A program made the position numbers and the translations under genes. Source: PALSA-612 sp963755155 (lineage in GTDB: Bacteria; Actinomycetota; Thermoleophilia; Gaiellales; Gaiellaceae). Taken from it: DNA of 64,000 nt. Numbering within the stretch: position 1 is the stretch's first letter; every line of letters begins with the position of its first letter. The notes beneath the pieces were generated by a model that ran no database searches, was not told the origin of the DNA, and was given only the letters and a program-made list of their open reading frames with translations. The stretch covers positions 124,001 through 188,000 of the forward strand of contig CAVWIV010000015.1 of assembly GCA_963755155.1 (NCBI GenBank), read 5' to 3'. This document shows, in pieces, positions 48,951-60,619 of this stretch.

Positions 48951-50219
48951 ATGGCAGCTACGAAACGACATGACGTAAAGGATCTCGCGCTCGCGCCTGA
49001 CGGCGTGCGGCGGATCGAGTGGGCCGACCGGCAGATGCCGGTGCTCGCAGCGATCCGCGACCGGTTCGAGCGCGACAAGCCGCTGGCCGGCTACCGGGTC
49101 TCGGCGTGCCTCCACGTGACGACTGAGACCGCGAACCTCATGCGCACGCTGACGGCGGGCGGCGCCGACGTCGTCCTCTGTGCGTCGAACCCGCTGTCGA
49201 CGCAGGACGACACGGCCGCCGCGCTCGTGGACGAGTACGGCGTGTCGGTCTTCGCCATCAAGGGCGAGGACAACGACACGTACTACGCGCACATCGACGC
49301 GGCCGTCGACCACAAGCCGCACCTGACGATGGACGACGGCGCCGACGTCATCGGCGTCCTCCACTCGGCGCGGCGCGAGCAGCTCGGCGAGATCATCGCG
49401 GGCACCGAGGAGACGACGACCGGCGTCATCCGGCTGAAGGCGCTCGAGGCCGACGGCAAGCTCGGCTTCCCGATCATCGCCGTCAACGACGCGAAGACGA
49501 AGCACCTCTTCGACAACCGCTACGGCACGGGGCAGTCGACGATCGACGGCATCATCCGCGCGACGAACGTCCTGCTGGCAGGGCGACGATTCGTCGTCGC
49601 CGGGTACGGCTGGGTGGGCCGCGGCGTCGCGATGCGTGCCCGAGGAATGGGCGCGCACGTGATCATCACCGAGGTCGACCCGGTGCCGGCGCTCGAGGCG
49701 GCGATGGACGGCTTCGAGGTGCTGCCGATGGCGCAAGCGGCACGCGTCGGCGACATCTTCTGCACGGCGACTGGCGACAAGAACGTCATCACCGCGGAGC
49801 ACATGCAGGTGATGAAGGACGGCGCCATCCTCGCCAACACGGGCCACTTCAACGTCGAGATCGAGATCCCGGCGCTGCGTGGGCTTGCGACCGAGACGCG
49901 GACGGCGCGCGAGTTCGTCGAGGAGTTCGTGCTCGAGGACGGGCGGAGGATCTACCTCGTCGCCGACGGGCGCCTCGTGAACCTCGCGGCGGCCGAGGGG
50001 CATCCCGCGTCGGTGATGGACATGTCGTTCGCCAACCAGGCGCTCTCGGCCGAGTACGCGGTGGAGAACGCCGCGCGGCTCGAGAAGCGGGTGTACCCCG
50101 TGCCGGAGGAGATCGACGCCGAGATCGCCCGCCTGAAGCTCGCGTCCATGGGCATCGAGATCGACACACTGACCGAGGAGCAGGAGCGCTACCTCGCCTC
50201 GTGGGACGAAGGAACATAA
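48951..50219 (+). CDS. ahcY: Adenosylhomocysteinase
   Basis: NAD-dependent hydrolase splitting S-adenosylhomocysteine to adenosine and homocysteine. 422 residues, the shorter type lacking the insertion found in many proteobacterial enzymes. Motifs: HVTTETANLMRTLTAGGADV, CASNPLSTQDDTAAAL, NDAKTKHLFDNRYGTGQS, NAD fold VVAGYGWVGRGVAMRARGMG and NTGHFNVEI; the C-terminus is LYLASW-like (QERYLASWDEGT). GAGGGAG ribosome binding site before the ATG at 48951. The TAA is built into the following hairpin. Confidence 0.96.
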   Translation: MAATKRHDVKDLALAPDGVRRIEWADRQMPVLAAIRDRFERDKPLAGYRVSACLHVTTETANLMRTLTAGGADVVLCASNPLSTQDDTAAALVDEYGVSVFAIKGEDNDTYYAHIDAAVDHKPHLTMDDGADVIGVLHSARREQLGEIIAGTEETTTGVIRLKALEADGKLGFPIIAVNDAKTKHLFDNRYGTGQSTIDGIIRATNVLLAGRRFVVAGYGWVGRGVAMRARGMGAHVIITEVDPVPALEAAMDGFEVLPMAQAARVGDIFCTATGDKNVITAEHMQVMKDGAILANTGHFNVEIEIPALRGLATETRTAREFVEEFVLEDGRRIYLVADGRLVNLAAAEGHPASVMDMSFANQALSAEYAVENAARLEKRVYPVPEEIDAEIARLKLASMGIEIDTLTEEQERYLASWDEGT

Positions 50220-50244
50220 CGGGGGAAACCATGTTTCCCCCGTT
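50218..50244 (+). terminator. GGGGGAA/TTCCCCC stop-codon hairpin, copy 3
   Basis: AACGGGGGAAAC (50218-50229) pairs perfectly with GTTTCCCCCGTT (50233-50244) around a CAT loop. The ahcY stop codon forms its first bases. Stem bases differ from copies 1 and 2 at both ends in a compensating way while the GGGGGAA/TTCCCCC core and three-base loop are kept. Confidence 0.6.
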
Positions 50245-50331
50245 TGCCCCCTTCTTCTTGTGAGCGCGGAGAACAGCTGTGACTGGGCCTCCGCCGGAGT
50301 GAATCCGGCTCCGGCCACGCGCGCTGGTCGC

Positions 50332-51119
50332 ATGGGAGTGACTGATCAGCTCGTCGTCGGGCTGCTGCACCCGGGGGAGATGGGTGCAGCAGTCGCGACG
50401 CAGTTGCGGGAGAAGGGGCGTTTTGTTCTCTGGGCGTCCCAAGGTCGCAGCGCCGCGACGGTCGAGCGTGCCGAGCAGGCGGGTTTGCGCGATGCGGGGA
50501 CGGTCGAGGAACTCGCGGAGGCGAGCGACGTCATCCTCTCCGTGTGCCCGCCGCACGGGGCGCTCGCCGTCGCCGGGTCGATCGCGGGCTTCAAGGGCAT
50601 CTACGTCGATGCCAACGCTGTCTCCCCGATGACTGCCCGCGAGATCGCGAGCATCGTCGAGGAAGGGGGCGGCCAGTTCGTGGACGGTGGGATCGTCGGC
50701 TCTCCCCCGCGAGGACGGCGTGCCGACGAGTCTCTACCTCTCCGGGCCCATGGCCGCCTCGGAGTCGCCGATCTCTTTCGAGACACGTCGTTCGAGCCCG
50801 GATCGTCTCTGACGAGCCCGGCTCCGCCTCGGCGGTGAAGATGACGTACGCGGCGTGGACGAAAGGCACCGCCGCGCTGCTGCTGGCGATCCGGGAGGTA
50901 GCCCGAGCTGAAGGCGTCGAGGAGACGCTCCTCGCCGAGTGGGAGGAGTCGATTCCAGCTTTGACCGAGCGGTCTGAACGCGCCGCGGCCGCTGCTGACA
51001 GCAAAGGCTGGCGCTGGGTGGGGGAGATGGAGGAGATCGCCCGCACGTTCGCGACCGCCGGGCTTCCCGGCGGCTTCCACGAGGCGGCGGCAGAGGTCTA
51101 TCGGCGGTACCCGCGGTGA
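50332..51119 (+). CDS. NAD(P)-binding beta-hydroxyacid dehydrogenase-like protein with DUF1932-type C-terminus (frame broken)
   Basis: About 262 residues after repair. The N-terminal dinucleotide site is VVGLLHPGEMGAAVATQLRE, then SVCPPHGALAVAGSI and the glycine-rich VDGGIVGSPP. The C-terminal half (ASAVKMTYAAWTKGTAALLLA) contains the lysine position of 6-phosphogluconate dehydrogenase-like enzymes. Repair requires removal of a C near 50710 and restoration of a G near 50762 and near 50797; the two deletions set this gene apart from the others. Substrate unknown. The start may be ATG 50332 or GTG 50338. Overlaps mtnA. Confidence 0.72.
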
Positions 51120-52048
51120 GCACGCTGGCGCCGCACGACATCGTCCGCCTGGAGGACGGCGCCGTCGTCCTCCTCGACCAGCGGCGATTGCCGGACGAAG
51201 AAGTCGCGCTCGAGTGCCGGAGCGCCGACGAGGTGGCGGAGGCGATCCGCACGCTCGCCGTCCGCGGCGCGCCGGCCATCGGCGTGGCCGCCGCGTACGG
51301 CTACGCGCTCGCGGCCGAACTCGGTCACGACCTCGACGAGGCCGATCGCGTCCTGCGGTCGTCGCGGCCGACCGCCGTCAACCTCGCCTGGGCGCTCGAT
51401 CACATGCGCGACGATCCGTCGCCCGAGCGCGCTCGCGAGCTCCACGCCGAGGAGGTCGAGCGCTGCCGATCTATGGCGGAGCACGCGGTGACGTTGCTCC
51501 AGCCGGGCACGCGCGCGCTCACCCACTGCAACACCGGCGCCCTCGCGACGGGCGGCTACGGCACCGCGCTCGGGGCGATCCGGCTCGGCTGGGAGCGCGG
51601 TCTGGTCGAGCACGTGTGGGCGACGGAGACACGACCGCTCAACCAGGGCTCACGACTGACGGCGTGGGAGCTCGACCGTCTGGGGATCCCGTTCTCGCTC
51701 ATCGCCGACAGCGCCGCCGGATCGCTGATGGAGGCTGGGCGGGTGGACATCGTCTTCACCGGGGCCGACCGCATTGCGGCGAACGGCGACACTGCGAACA
51801 AGATCGGCACCTATGGCCTCGCCGTGCTGGCGCGCCATCACGACGTGCCGTTCGTCGTCGTCGCACCGACCTCCACCGTCGACGCCGAGGCTGCAAGCGG
51901 CGACGCGATCCCGATCGAGGAGCGCAGCGCTGCCGAATTGAGCGACCGGTTCCCGGCGTTCAACCCGGCGTTCGACATCACGCCGGCGGAGCTGATTCAC
52001 GCGATCGTGACCGAGGAAGGCGTCAGGCGGGGAGCGCCCGTCGCATGA
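51116..52048 (+). CDS. mtnA: S-methyl-5-thioribose-1-phosphate isomerase
   Basis: Isomerises methylthioribose-1-phosphate to methylthioribulose-1-phosphate in methionine salvage (some homologues also act on ribose or 5-deoxyribose phosphate). 310 residues. Motifs: TLAVRGAPAIGVAAAYGYAL, the catalytic cysteine in THCNTGALATGGYGTALG, TRPLNQGSRLTAWEL and the catalytic Asp in FTGADRIAANGDTANKIGT. GTG overlaps the preceding stop. Other salvage genes are not in the window. Confidence 0.93.
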   Translation: MSTLAPHDIVRLEDGAVVLLDQRRLPDEEVALECRSADEVAEAIRTLAVRGAPAIGVAAAYGYALAAELGHDLDEADRVLRSSRPTAVNLAWALDHMRDDPSPERARELHAEEVERCRSMAEHAVTLLQPGTRALTHCNTGALATGGYGTALGAIRLGWERGLVEHVWATETRPLNQGSRLTAWELDRLGIPFSLIADSAAGSLMEAGRVDIVFTGADRIAANGDTANKIGTYGLAVLARHHDVPFVVVAPTSTVDAEAASGDAIPIEERSAAELSDRFPAFNPAFDITPAELIHAIVTEEGVRRGAPVA

Positions 52049-52770
52049 AGCTCCTTGTCCTGGCGGCCGGCTACGCGACGCGGCTGTACCCGCTGACTCG
52101 CGACCGCCCGAAGGCGCTCCTGCCCGTCGGCGCTAGGCCGATGGCCGACTGGCTGCTCGAGCGCGTGGAGCCGATCGGGTTCGACGCGAAGTACCTCGTC
52201 ACGAACGCACGCTTCGCTGATCAGTTCCGCGGGTGGGCGGACGGGAAGGACGTGACGGTCGTCGACGACGGGACGACGAGCGACGACGATCGCCTCGGCG
52301 CGATCGGCGACATCGGCTTCGTCATCGATCGTGAGGGCATCGACGACGACCTCGTGGTCGTCGCGGGGGACAACCTCTTCTCGGAGCCCCTCGGCGACTT
52401 CGGCCGCGCCGCGCGGGAGCGGGGCACGCCGCTGCTCGCCATCCACGACGTGGGGGATCTCGAGCTCGTGCGTGGCCGCTACAACTCGATCGAGGTCGAT
52501 GCGCACGGCCGGATCACGTACTTCGAGGAGAAGCCCGAGGAGCCGCGCTCCACGCTCTCCGGCATCGCGCTCTACTTCTATCCGCGCGAGACGCTGCCGC
52601 TGATCCGCGAGTATCTCGCCGCCGGGAACAACCCCGACCAGCCCGGCCGGCTCATCCAGTGGCTCTACCCGCGCGTGGACGTCCACACCTGGCAGGTGCC
52701 CGGCCAGTGGTACGACATCGGCGACCGCGAGCAGCTCGAGGAAGCCGACCGAGTCTTTTCACAGAGCTGA
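52045..52770 (+). CDS. Sugar-phosphate nucleotidyltransferase (second)
   Basis: 241 residues. MKLLVLAAGYATRLYPLTRD and RPKALLPVGARPMADWLLE are the nucleotide-binding start of glucose-1-phosphate thymidylyl/uridylyltransferases; VVVAGDNLFSEPLGDF is the metal-binding part and PGQWYDIGDREQLEEAD the C-terminal signature. The exact sugar is not predictable. ATG overlaps the mtnA stop, so the two are cotranslated although their pathways differ. Confidence 0.85.
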   Translation: MKLLVLAAGYATRLYPLTRDRPKALLPVGARPMADWLLERVEPIGFDAKYLVTNARFADQFRGWADGKDVTVVDDGTTSDDDRLGAIGDIGFVIDREGIDDDLVVVAGDNLFSEPLGDFGRAARERGTPLLAIHDVGDLELVRGRYNSIEVDAHGRITYFEEKPEEPRSTLSGIALYFYPRETLPLIREYLAAGNNPDQPGRLIQWLYPRVDVHTWQVPGQWYDIGDREQLEEADRVFSQS

Positions 52771-52809
52771 CGCAGAGACGTTGCGGCTCCGGCCGTACGG
52801 TGGGTCGGA

Positions 52810-53466
52810 GTGCTGGACCTGCTCTTCCCGCGGCGGTGCGTCGTCTGCCGCAGCCCGGGCGACGAGCTGTGCCCGAGCTGCCGGGTGAGCCTGCGTCGCA
52901 TCCCGCTGCCGCTCTGTGAGCGCTGCGGCGCGCCGACCTCTTGGCCCGTTCGCCGCTGTGGCGAGTGCGCCGGACGGAGGCTGGCCTTCGCGTCTGCGAG
53001 GGCGGCAATCGTCTACGACGACGCGGCGCGCGCGCTCGTGCGTAGCTGGAAGGAGCGCGGGCTGCGGGGCCTTGCGTCCTTCGCCGCCGATCTGGTCGTG
53101 GAGTCGGTTGCCCGTCCGGATGCCGTCGCCCTCGTGTCCGTGCCGGCGGATCCGGACCGAGCGCTCGAACGCGGCGAGCATCCTGCAACCGCGCTTGCGC
53201 GGGAGCTGGGCCGGTGCTGGAGCATCCCGCTCTCGACGCCCATCGCACGATCGGGCGCCCGCCGCCGGCAGGCCGGCCTCGCGCTCGCGGCCCGTCGCGG
53301 CAACGTCCGCGGCACGTTTCTCGCGACGGCGGAGGCGCCGGCAAGCGTCTGCCTCGTCGACGACGTCTACACGAGCGGGGAGACGGTGAATGCCGCCGCG
53401 TCGGCGCTGCGCAAGGCTGGCGCGCGCCGCGTCGCCGTGGTGAGCCTCGCGCGGGCTGTGCGGTAG
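52810..53466 (+). CDS. ComF-family phosphoribosyltransferase-like protein
   Basis: 218 residues. Cysteine pairs of a zinc finger at the N-terminus (RRCVVCRSPGDELCPSC; CERCGAP...CGECAG) and the PRPP-loop-like motif VCLVDDVYTSGETVNAAASA at the C-terminus define ComF/GntX proteins, involved in DNA uptake in competent bacteria. GTG start. It stands in the common comF-hpf-secA-prfB order. Confidence 0.85.
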   Translation: MLDLLFPRRCVVCRSPGDELCPSCRVSLRRIPLPLCERCGAPTSWPVRRCGECAGRRLAFASARAAIVYDDAARALVRSWKERGLRGLASFAADLVVESVARPDAVALVSVPADPDRALERGEHPATALARELGRCWSIPLSTPIARSGARRRQAGLALAARRGNVRGTFLATAEAPASVCLVDDVYTSGETVNAAASALRKAGARRVAVVSLARAVR

Positions 53467-53505
53467 ATTCAGCGCAAGTAGCTCGCGAGCTGGAAGGGAG
53501 ATGCG

Positions 53506-54333
53506 ATGCAGCTCCAGGTGAAAGGCAAGAATCTCGACCTCACTCCCGACCTCGTCAGTTACGCGGAGAAGAAGATCGGCAAGCTCCAGAAGCTCCTTGC
53601 CGATCCGACGCCCGTGGTCGTGGAGCTCGCGGTCGAGCGCAACCCCTCGATCGCCCGCAACCAGATTGCGGAGGCGACGATCTGGACGAAAGGGCCGGTG
53701 CTCCGCGCGCGCGAGGCATCGACCGACATGAAGGCTGCGATCGACGAGCTCGCGGACAAGCTCGAGCGCCAGGTCGAGCGCTACCGCGACAAGCGCACCG
53801 TCGAGCGTCGGCGCGATGTCGTCGCGCTCGAAGGAAACGGCCTAGTGCTCGATCCCGAGAAGGGGTGGCTTCCGCCCGGTATCACCGGCCTGTCACGACA
53901 GCGCGAGTGGGATGCGGTGACGACGGTCGCGGCGCCGGGGACGCCCGGCGACGAGGTCATCTTCGTCGCGCTCGCGGACGGCAGGCTGATCGAGGAGGTC
54001 GGCGCCGCCGTCGATCTCGAGTCGCTGGCGAAGGCACTCAGCGGGTCGCTGGCGCGCCCGTTCCGGGCGTCGGCGGTGCGCCATGACGACGTGTGGGCGG
54101 TCGGCGGCTCCGCAATCGATGTCGTGCAGCTCGACCCCAACCCCGCCGGCGACGACCTCGAGCTGACGTGGGACGGCGAGACGCTGTCGCTCGCCGCGGA
54201 CGGGATTCCGGTCGACGTCGAACGCGCCGAGGCGCTCGAGCGGGTCGCGTCCGAGCGCCAGACAGGGCCCTACGCCGCGCGGGCGACACGGCTGGACGGC
54301 AGCCTGTTCGAGTTGGCCGTCTACCCGCTCTAG
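53506..54333 (+). CDS. Ribosome hibernation-promoting factor-like protein with unusual C-terminal half
   Basis: 275 residues. The first 100 are a standard HPF/YfiA domain (MQLQVKGKNLDLTPDLVSYA; KKIGKLQKLLADP; AIDELADKLERQVERYRDKR), which binds the decoding centre of idle ribosomes. The rest does not show the usual long-HPF dimerisation domain; instead there are two beta-rich segments (GDEVIFVALADGRLIEEVGA; PFRASAVRHDDVWAVGGSAI; GPYAARATRLDGSLFELAVY). It may be a divergent dimerisation module or a lineage-specific addition. GGAAGGGAG ribosome binding site before the ATG. Confidence 0.8.
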   Translation: MQLQVKGKNLDLTPDLVSYAEKKIGKLQKLLADPTPVVVELAVERNPSIARNQIAEATIWTKGPVLRAREASTDMKAAIDELADKLERQVERYRDKRTVERRRDVVALEGNGLVLDPEKGWLPPGITGLSRQREWDAVTTVAAPGTPGDEVIFVALADGRLIEEVGAAVDLESLAKALSGSLARPFRASAVRHDDVWAVGGSAIDVVQLDPNPAGDDLELTWDGETLSLAADGIPVDVERAEALERVASERQTGPYAARATRLDGSLFELAVYPL

Positions 54334-54351
54334 ACGCCGCGGCTCTGCGGG

Positions 54352-54363
54352 TACCCTAGGTCT
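54352..54363 (+). promoter_or_regulatory. Leaderless -10 element of secA
   Basis: TACCCT at 54352-54357 followed by six bases and the GTG start of secA. It lies in the short gap after hpf, suggesting that secA has its own promoter. Confidence 0.5.
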
Positions 54364-57139
<2,776 letters not shown>

Positions 57140-57144
57140 ACGGC

Positions 57145-57172
57145 CGAGAGGCGGCCTCGAGGCCGCCTCTCG
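57145..57172 (+). terminator. Hairpin terminator of secA
   Basis: CGAGAGGCGGCC/GGCCGCCTCTCG, a perfect 12-bp stem with TCGA loop, five bases after the secA stop and before the convergent SnoaL-like gene. It could act in both directions. Confidence 0.6.
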
Positions 57173-57193
57173 ACAGTGCAAGTCCCGCGGCGG

Positions 57194-57630
57194 TTACGCC
57201 GTTGCTGCTGCGCCTCCGGCACGAGGCCCAGCTGTGTCAGAACGTCCATCTGGTCGTAGTACAGATGGTCTTCGACGATCTTGCCGTCGCTGAAGCGGGT
57301 CAGCGACGCCCCGCGACCCGACAGGCTCTTCCCGGTCGCGGGTATGTCCCCGTCCGGGCTGGCGAGAGCCTCCGTGTGCGTACCCGCGAACGTGAACCGT
57401 TGCGCGACCCAGTCTTCGCCGATCACCTCTTGGTGGACGGTGATCTGGGCGTCAGGGAACGCATTGAGCCACGTCATCGTGTAGCCCGTGATCGCGTCCG
57501 CCCCTTCGAGGCTTACGCCGCCCGGCGCAGTAGACGTTGCGTCGTCTGCGTAGCCGGCCCGTATGGCCGCCTCGTCGTGGGCGTTGAACGCCTCTGTGAC
57601 GGCAGCCGATAGCGCCTTGAGGTCACCCAT
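57194..57630 (-). CDS. SnoaL/NTF2-like small protein (end uncertain)
   Basis: About 145 residues. An NTF2-like fold of the SnoaL type: MGDLKALSAAVTEAFNAHDE, AGYADDATSTAPGGVSLEGA, TMTWLNAFPDAQITVHQEVI, EDWVAQRFTFAGTHTEAL and KIVEDHLYYDQMDVLTQLG. Such proteins are small hydrolases, cyclases or binding proteins; the function is unknown. GGGAGGAG ribosome binding site. As written the frame has no stop until 56746, running antisense to secA. If one G is missing near 57211 the protein ends in VPEAAATA at a TAA (57194-57196). I use that end. Confidence 0.72.
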
Positions 57631-57668
57631 GCTCCTCCCTTCGTAGAACCGCGGCCACCTTAACAAGC

Positions 57669-57680
57669 TAGCCTTGAGCG
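57669..57680 (+). promoter_or_regulatory. Leaderless -10 element of prfB
   Basis: TAGCCT at 57669-57674 and six bases to the ATG at 57681. The 11 bases TAGCCTTGAGC are the same as before prfA, a notable match between the two release factor genes. Confidence 0.55.
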
Positions 57681-58782
57681 ATGGCCGACGCGATCCCCGT
57701 CGAGCAGCAGGTGAAGGAGATCGGGACCCAGCTCGACTGGGTCCGTGATTACCTTTGACCCCGATTCGCTGACCGCACGCGTCGCCGAGCTCGAGGAGGA
57801 CATGGGCCGTCCCGGCTTCTGGGACGACCAGCAGCGCGCGGCGAGGATCTCGACGGAGCACTCCCGGCTGACGAAGCGCCTCGATCGCTACGCGCAGCTG
57901 CGGCGCGAGTACGACGACGCGCGCGAGCTGTTGGAGATGGACGGCGAGCTCGGCGCCGAGATCGGCGAGTCGCTCGCGCCCATGCAGCGCGAGCTCGAGC
58001 GGCTCCAGGAGGAGGCGCTCTTCAACGGCGAGTACGACGCGGGTGACGCCGTCGTCACGATCGTCGGCGGCACGGGCGGCACCGACGCCCAGGACTGGGC
58101 GGAGATGGTGCTGCGCATGTACCTCCGCTGGGCGGACGACCGCGGTTTCGCGACGGAGCTGCTCGAAGCAAGCCCAGGTGAGGAGGCGGGCCTGAAGTCC
58201 GCGACCATCAGCGTGCGCGGAGAAAACGCCTACGGCACGCTGAAGGCGGAGCGCGGCGTCCACCGCCTCGTGCGGCTCTCGCCGTTCGACCAGGCGCACC
58301 GGCGCCACACGTCCTTTGCGCAGGTGATCGTCAGCCCGCTCCTCGGCGACGATGCCGACATCGAGATCGACGAGGCCGAGCTCCGGATCGACACCTACCG
58401 CGCGTCGGGCGCGGGCGGGCAGCACGTGAACAAGACCGACTCGGCCGTGCGGATCACGCATCTGCCGTCGGGCGTCGTCGTGCAGTGCCAGAACGAGCGC
58501 TCGCAGCTCTCGAACCGGCAGACGGCGATGCGCATCCTCAAATCGCGGCTCGCCGCGCTCGAGCAGGAGCGCCGGGAGGCGGAGCTCGCGGAAGAGCGGG
58601 GCCAGGTGCAGGACACCGGCTTCGGAAGTCAAATCCGCAGCTATGTACTCCATCCGTACCAGCAGGTCAAGGACCACCGGACGAGCTTCGAGACCGGGAA
58701 CGCACAGGGCGTGCTCGACGGGAATCTCGACGCATTCATCCACTCGTACCTGCTCGCGAGCGCCGCAGGTCGGGTGGAGTAG
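57681..58782 (+). CDS. prfB: Peptide chain release factor 2 (programmed +1 frameshift)
   Basis: Class I release factor reading UGA and UAA; 366 residues. The zero frame from ATG codes 25 residues (MADAIPVEQQVKEIGTQLDW then VRDYL) and stops at TGA 57756-57758. Shifting +1 continues with DPDSLTARVAELEEDM into the full protein. RF2 signatures: recognition motif SPF in VRLSPFDQAHRRHTSFAQ and catalytic GGQ in RASGAGGQHVNKTDSAVRIT. The product regulates its own level: scarce RF2 favours the shift. Immediately upstream of ftsE, as in many Actinobacteria. Confidence 0.95.
57753..57759 (+). promoter_or_regulatory. CUU UGA C recoding site of prfB
   Basis: The heptamer CTTTGAC is the universal RF2 shift site: a slippery CUU, an in-frame UGA with C after it. 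In Escherichia coli an AGGGGG Shine-Dalgarno-like stretch sits three bases upstream; here the upstream bases are TGGGTCCGTGATTAC, so the stimulator is absent or degenerate. Confidence 0.93.
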
Positions 58783-58851
58783 TCTGGCGATTCGGCTAGA
58801 CTTTCCCGCTCGCAACCAGCCGGCGATGGTGTCGTCGGCGTACTGAGGCGC

Positions 58852-59613
58852 ATGCAGGAGCTGAACTCGCCCACCGAAGTTGTCGCGCCCGTCGAGCGCG
58901 ACCCCCAGCCGCCGGTTGTTCCGACGGCGTCGTCGATGGTCGTGTTCGAGGGTGTGGCGAAGATCTACGAGCCCGACGTGGAGGCGTTGCGCGACGTCTC
59001 GTTCGTCATCGACAAGGGCGAGTTCGTGTTCATCGTGGGCGCCTCCGGATCGGGCAAGTCGACGATCATCCGGCTGCTCATCAAGGAGCTCGAGCCGACC
59101 CGCGGCCGCATCATCGTGGGTGGTCGAGACCTCGGGCGACTCAAGCGCTCGCGCGTGCCCTTGCTGCGCCGCAACGTCGCGTGCGTCTTCCAGGACTTCA
59201 AGCTGCTGCCGAACCGCACCGCGTACGAGAACATCGCGTACGCCCTCAACGTGCGCGGCGAAAGCCGCGACAAGATCCGGAGCACGGTGCCGGAGGTGCT
59301 GGCGCTCGTCGGGCTTTCACACAAGTCGAGCTCGTATCCGGGCGAGTTGTCGGGCGGCGAGCAGCAGCGCGTGTCGATCGCGCGCGCAGTCGCCAACCAC
59401 CCGCCGCTGCTCGTGTGTGACGAGCCGACGGGGAACCTCGACCCGGACACGTCGGTCGGCATCATGCAGCTCCTCTACCGCATCAACCGTGCCGGCACGA
59501 CGATTCTCATGGTCTCCCACGACCGTGAGATGGTGGACAAGATGCAGAAGCGCGTGATCGCGCTCGACGAGGGCCGGCTCATGCGCGACGAGCGCCGCGG
59601 AGGCTACGAGTGA
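58852..59613 (+). CDS. ftsE: Cell division ATP-binding protein FtsE
   Basis: ABC ATPase which, with FtsX, controls peptidoglycan hydrolases at the division site. 253 residues; Walker A IVGASGSGKSTIIRLLIKE, FQDFKLLPNRTAYENIAYAL (FtsE-type), signature ELSGGEQQRVSIARA, Walker B LLVCDEPTGNLDPD and the H-loop MVSHDREMVDKM. A hydrophilic N-terminal extension of about 28 residues is predicted if ATG 58852 is used; ATG 58936 would give the usual length. Confidence 0.94.
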   Translation: MQELNSPTEVVAPVERDPQPPVVPTASSMVVFEGVAKIYEPDVEALRDVSFVIDKGEFVFIVGASGSGKSTIIRLLIKELEPTRGRIIVGGRDLGRLKRSRVPLLRRNVACVFQDFKLLPNRTAYENIAYALNVRGESRDKIRSTVPEVLALVGLSHKSSSYPGELSGGEQQRVSIARAVANHPPLLVCDEPTGNLDPDTSVGIMQLLYRINRAGTTILMVSHDREMVDKMQKRVIALDEGRLMRDERRGGYE

Positions 59614-60524
59614 GGCTCCGAGTCGTCGTCGGAGAGGCGCTGCGCTCGCTCGGCGCGAGCATGTCGACCACGGTCGCGGCGACGCTCACGGTGCTCATCG
59701 CGATGTTCGTGCTCGGGCTGACCATCGGGCTCGGCACGTGGGTGCTCTCCTGGTCGAATCATGCGAAGAGCCAGCTGCTCGTCAAGGTCTATCTCTGCCA
59801 GTCCGGCCAGGCAGACTGCCCCGGCGATGCCACGGCCAAGCAGGCGGAGCAGATTCGGCTCATGCTCGCGCAGGACGCGCGGGTGAAGCAGGACGGGATC
59901 AAGTACATCTCCGAGAAGGATGCGCTCGCCGACATGCGGAAGCGCTACCCCGAGCTCGTCGCGAACCTCACGTACAACCCGCTTCCTGCCTCGTTCGAGG
60001 TGATCCCCGTGAAGGGCGAGTTAACGGACGACATCAGAACCGACCTGCTGACGGCCGGGCCGGGCGGGACGAAACCCGCGGGCATCGAGTCGGTTAAGGA
60101 TGGAGGCGAGAAGGCGCGAGGAGTCGTCAGGGTGGGCGGCATCATCGAGGCGGTGTTCCTCGTCGGGCTCGTCGTGCTGCTCATCGCCTCGACGCTGCTG
60201 ATCGCGAACACGATCCGGCTGTCGATCTTCTCGCGGCGGCGCGAGATCGAGGTGATGAAGCTCGTCGGCGCGACGAACTGGTTCGTGCGCGGGCCGTTCA
60301 TGATCGAAGGGTTCTTCGTCGGGTTAATCGGGTCGGTGGGCGCGATCATTCTCCTGGTCGTCGGCAAGCAGATCGTGCTCCCCGCGCTGCCCAACTGGGA
60401 GAGCGACAGCGCGAACATCCAGGCGCTCGGATTCGAGCTGACCGCGCTCGTGATCCTCGGAGCCGGATTGCTACTAGGCGCGGTCGGGTCGGCGCTGACG
60501 CTCCACCGGTTCCTCCGCGTCTGA
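59610..60524 (+). CDS. ftsX: Cell division protein FtsX
   Basis: Membrane partner of FtsE. 304 residues: first helix about 18-42 (TVAATLTVLIAMFVLGLTI), an extracytoplasmic domain with a cysteine pair (VYLCQSGQADCPGDATAKQA), and three helices in the C-terminal FtsX domain (VFLVGLVVLLIASTLLIANT; the LVGATNWFVRGPFMIEG segment; ILGAGLLLGAVGSALTL). GTG overlaps ftsE. The external domain activates wall hydrolases; the M23 protein at the left edge is a type of candidate target. Confidence 0.94.
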   Translation: MRLRVVVGEALRSLGASMSTTVAATLTVLIAMFVLGLTIGLGTWVLSWSNHAKSQLLVKVYLCQSGQADCPGDATAKQAEQIRLMLAQDARVKQDGIKYISEKDALADMRKRYPELVANLTYNPLPASFEVIPVKGELTDDIRTDLLTAGPGGTKPAGIESVKDGGEKARGVVRVGGIIEAVFLVGLVVLLIASTLLIANTIRLSIFSRRREIEVMKLVGATNWFVRGPFMIEGFFVGLIGSVGAIILLVVGKQIVLPALPNWESDSANIQALGFELTALVILGAGLLLGAVGSALTLHRFLRV

Positions 60525-60619
60525 TCCGGACACGTCCCAGGACTGGGGCCTCCCCGCGCCTCCACCCGGTTTCACCGTAGCGATGAACCTTCCGCCCGTG
60601 GGTTCCATCTGTGTGCCAA

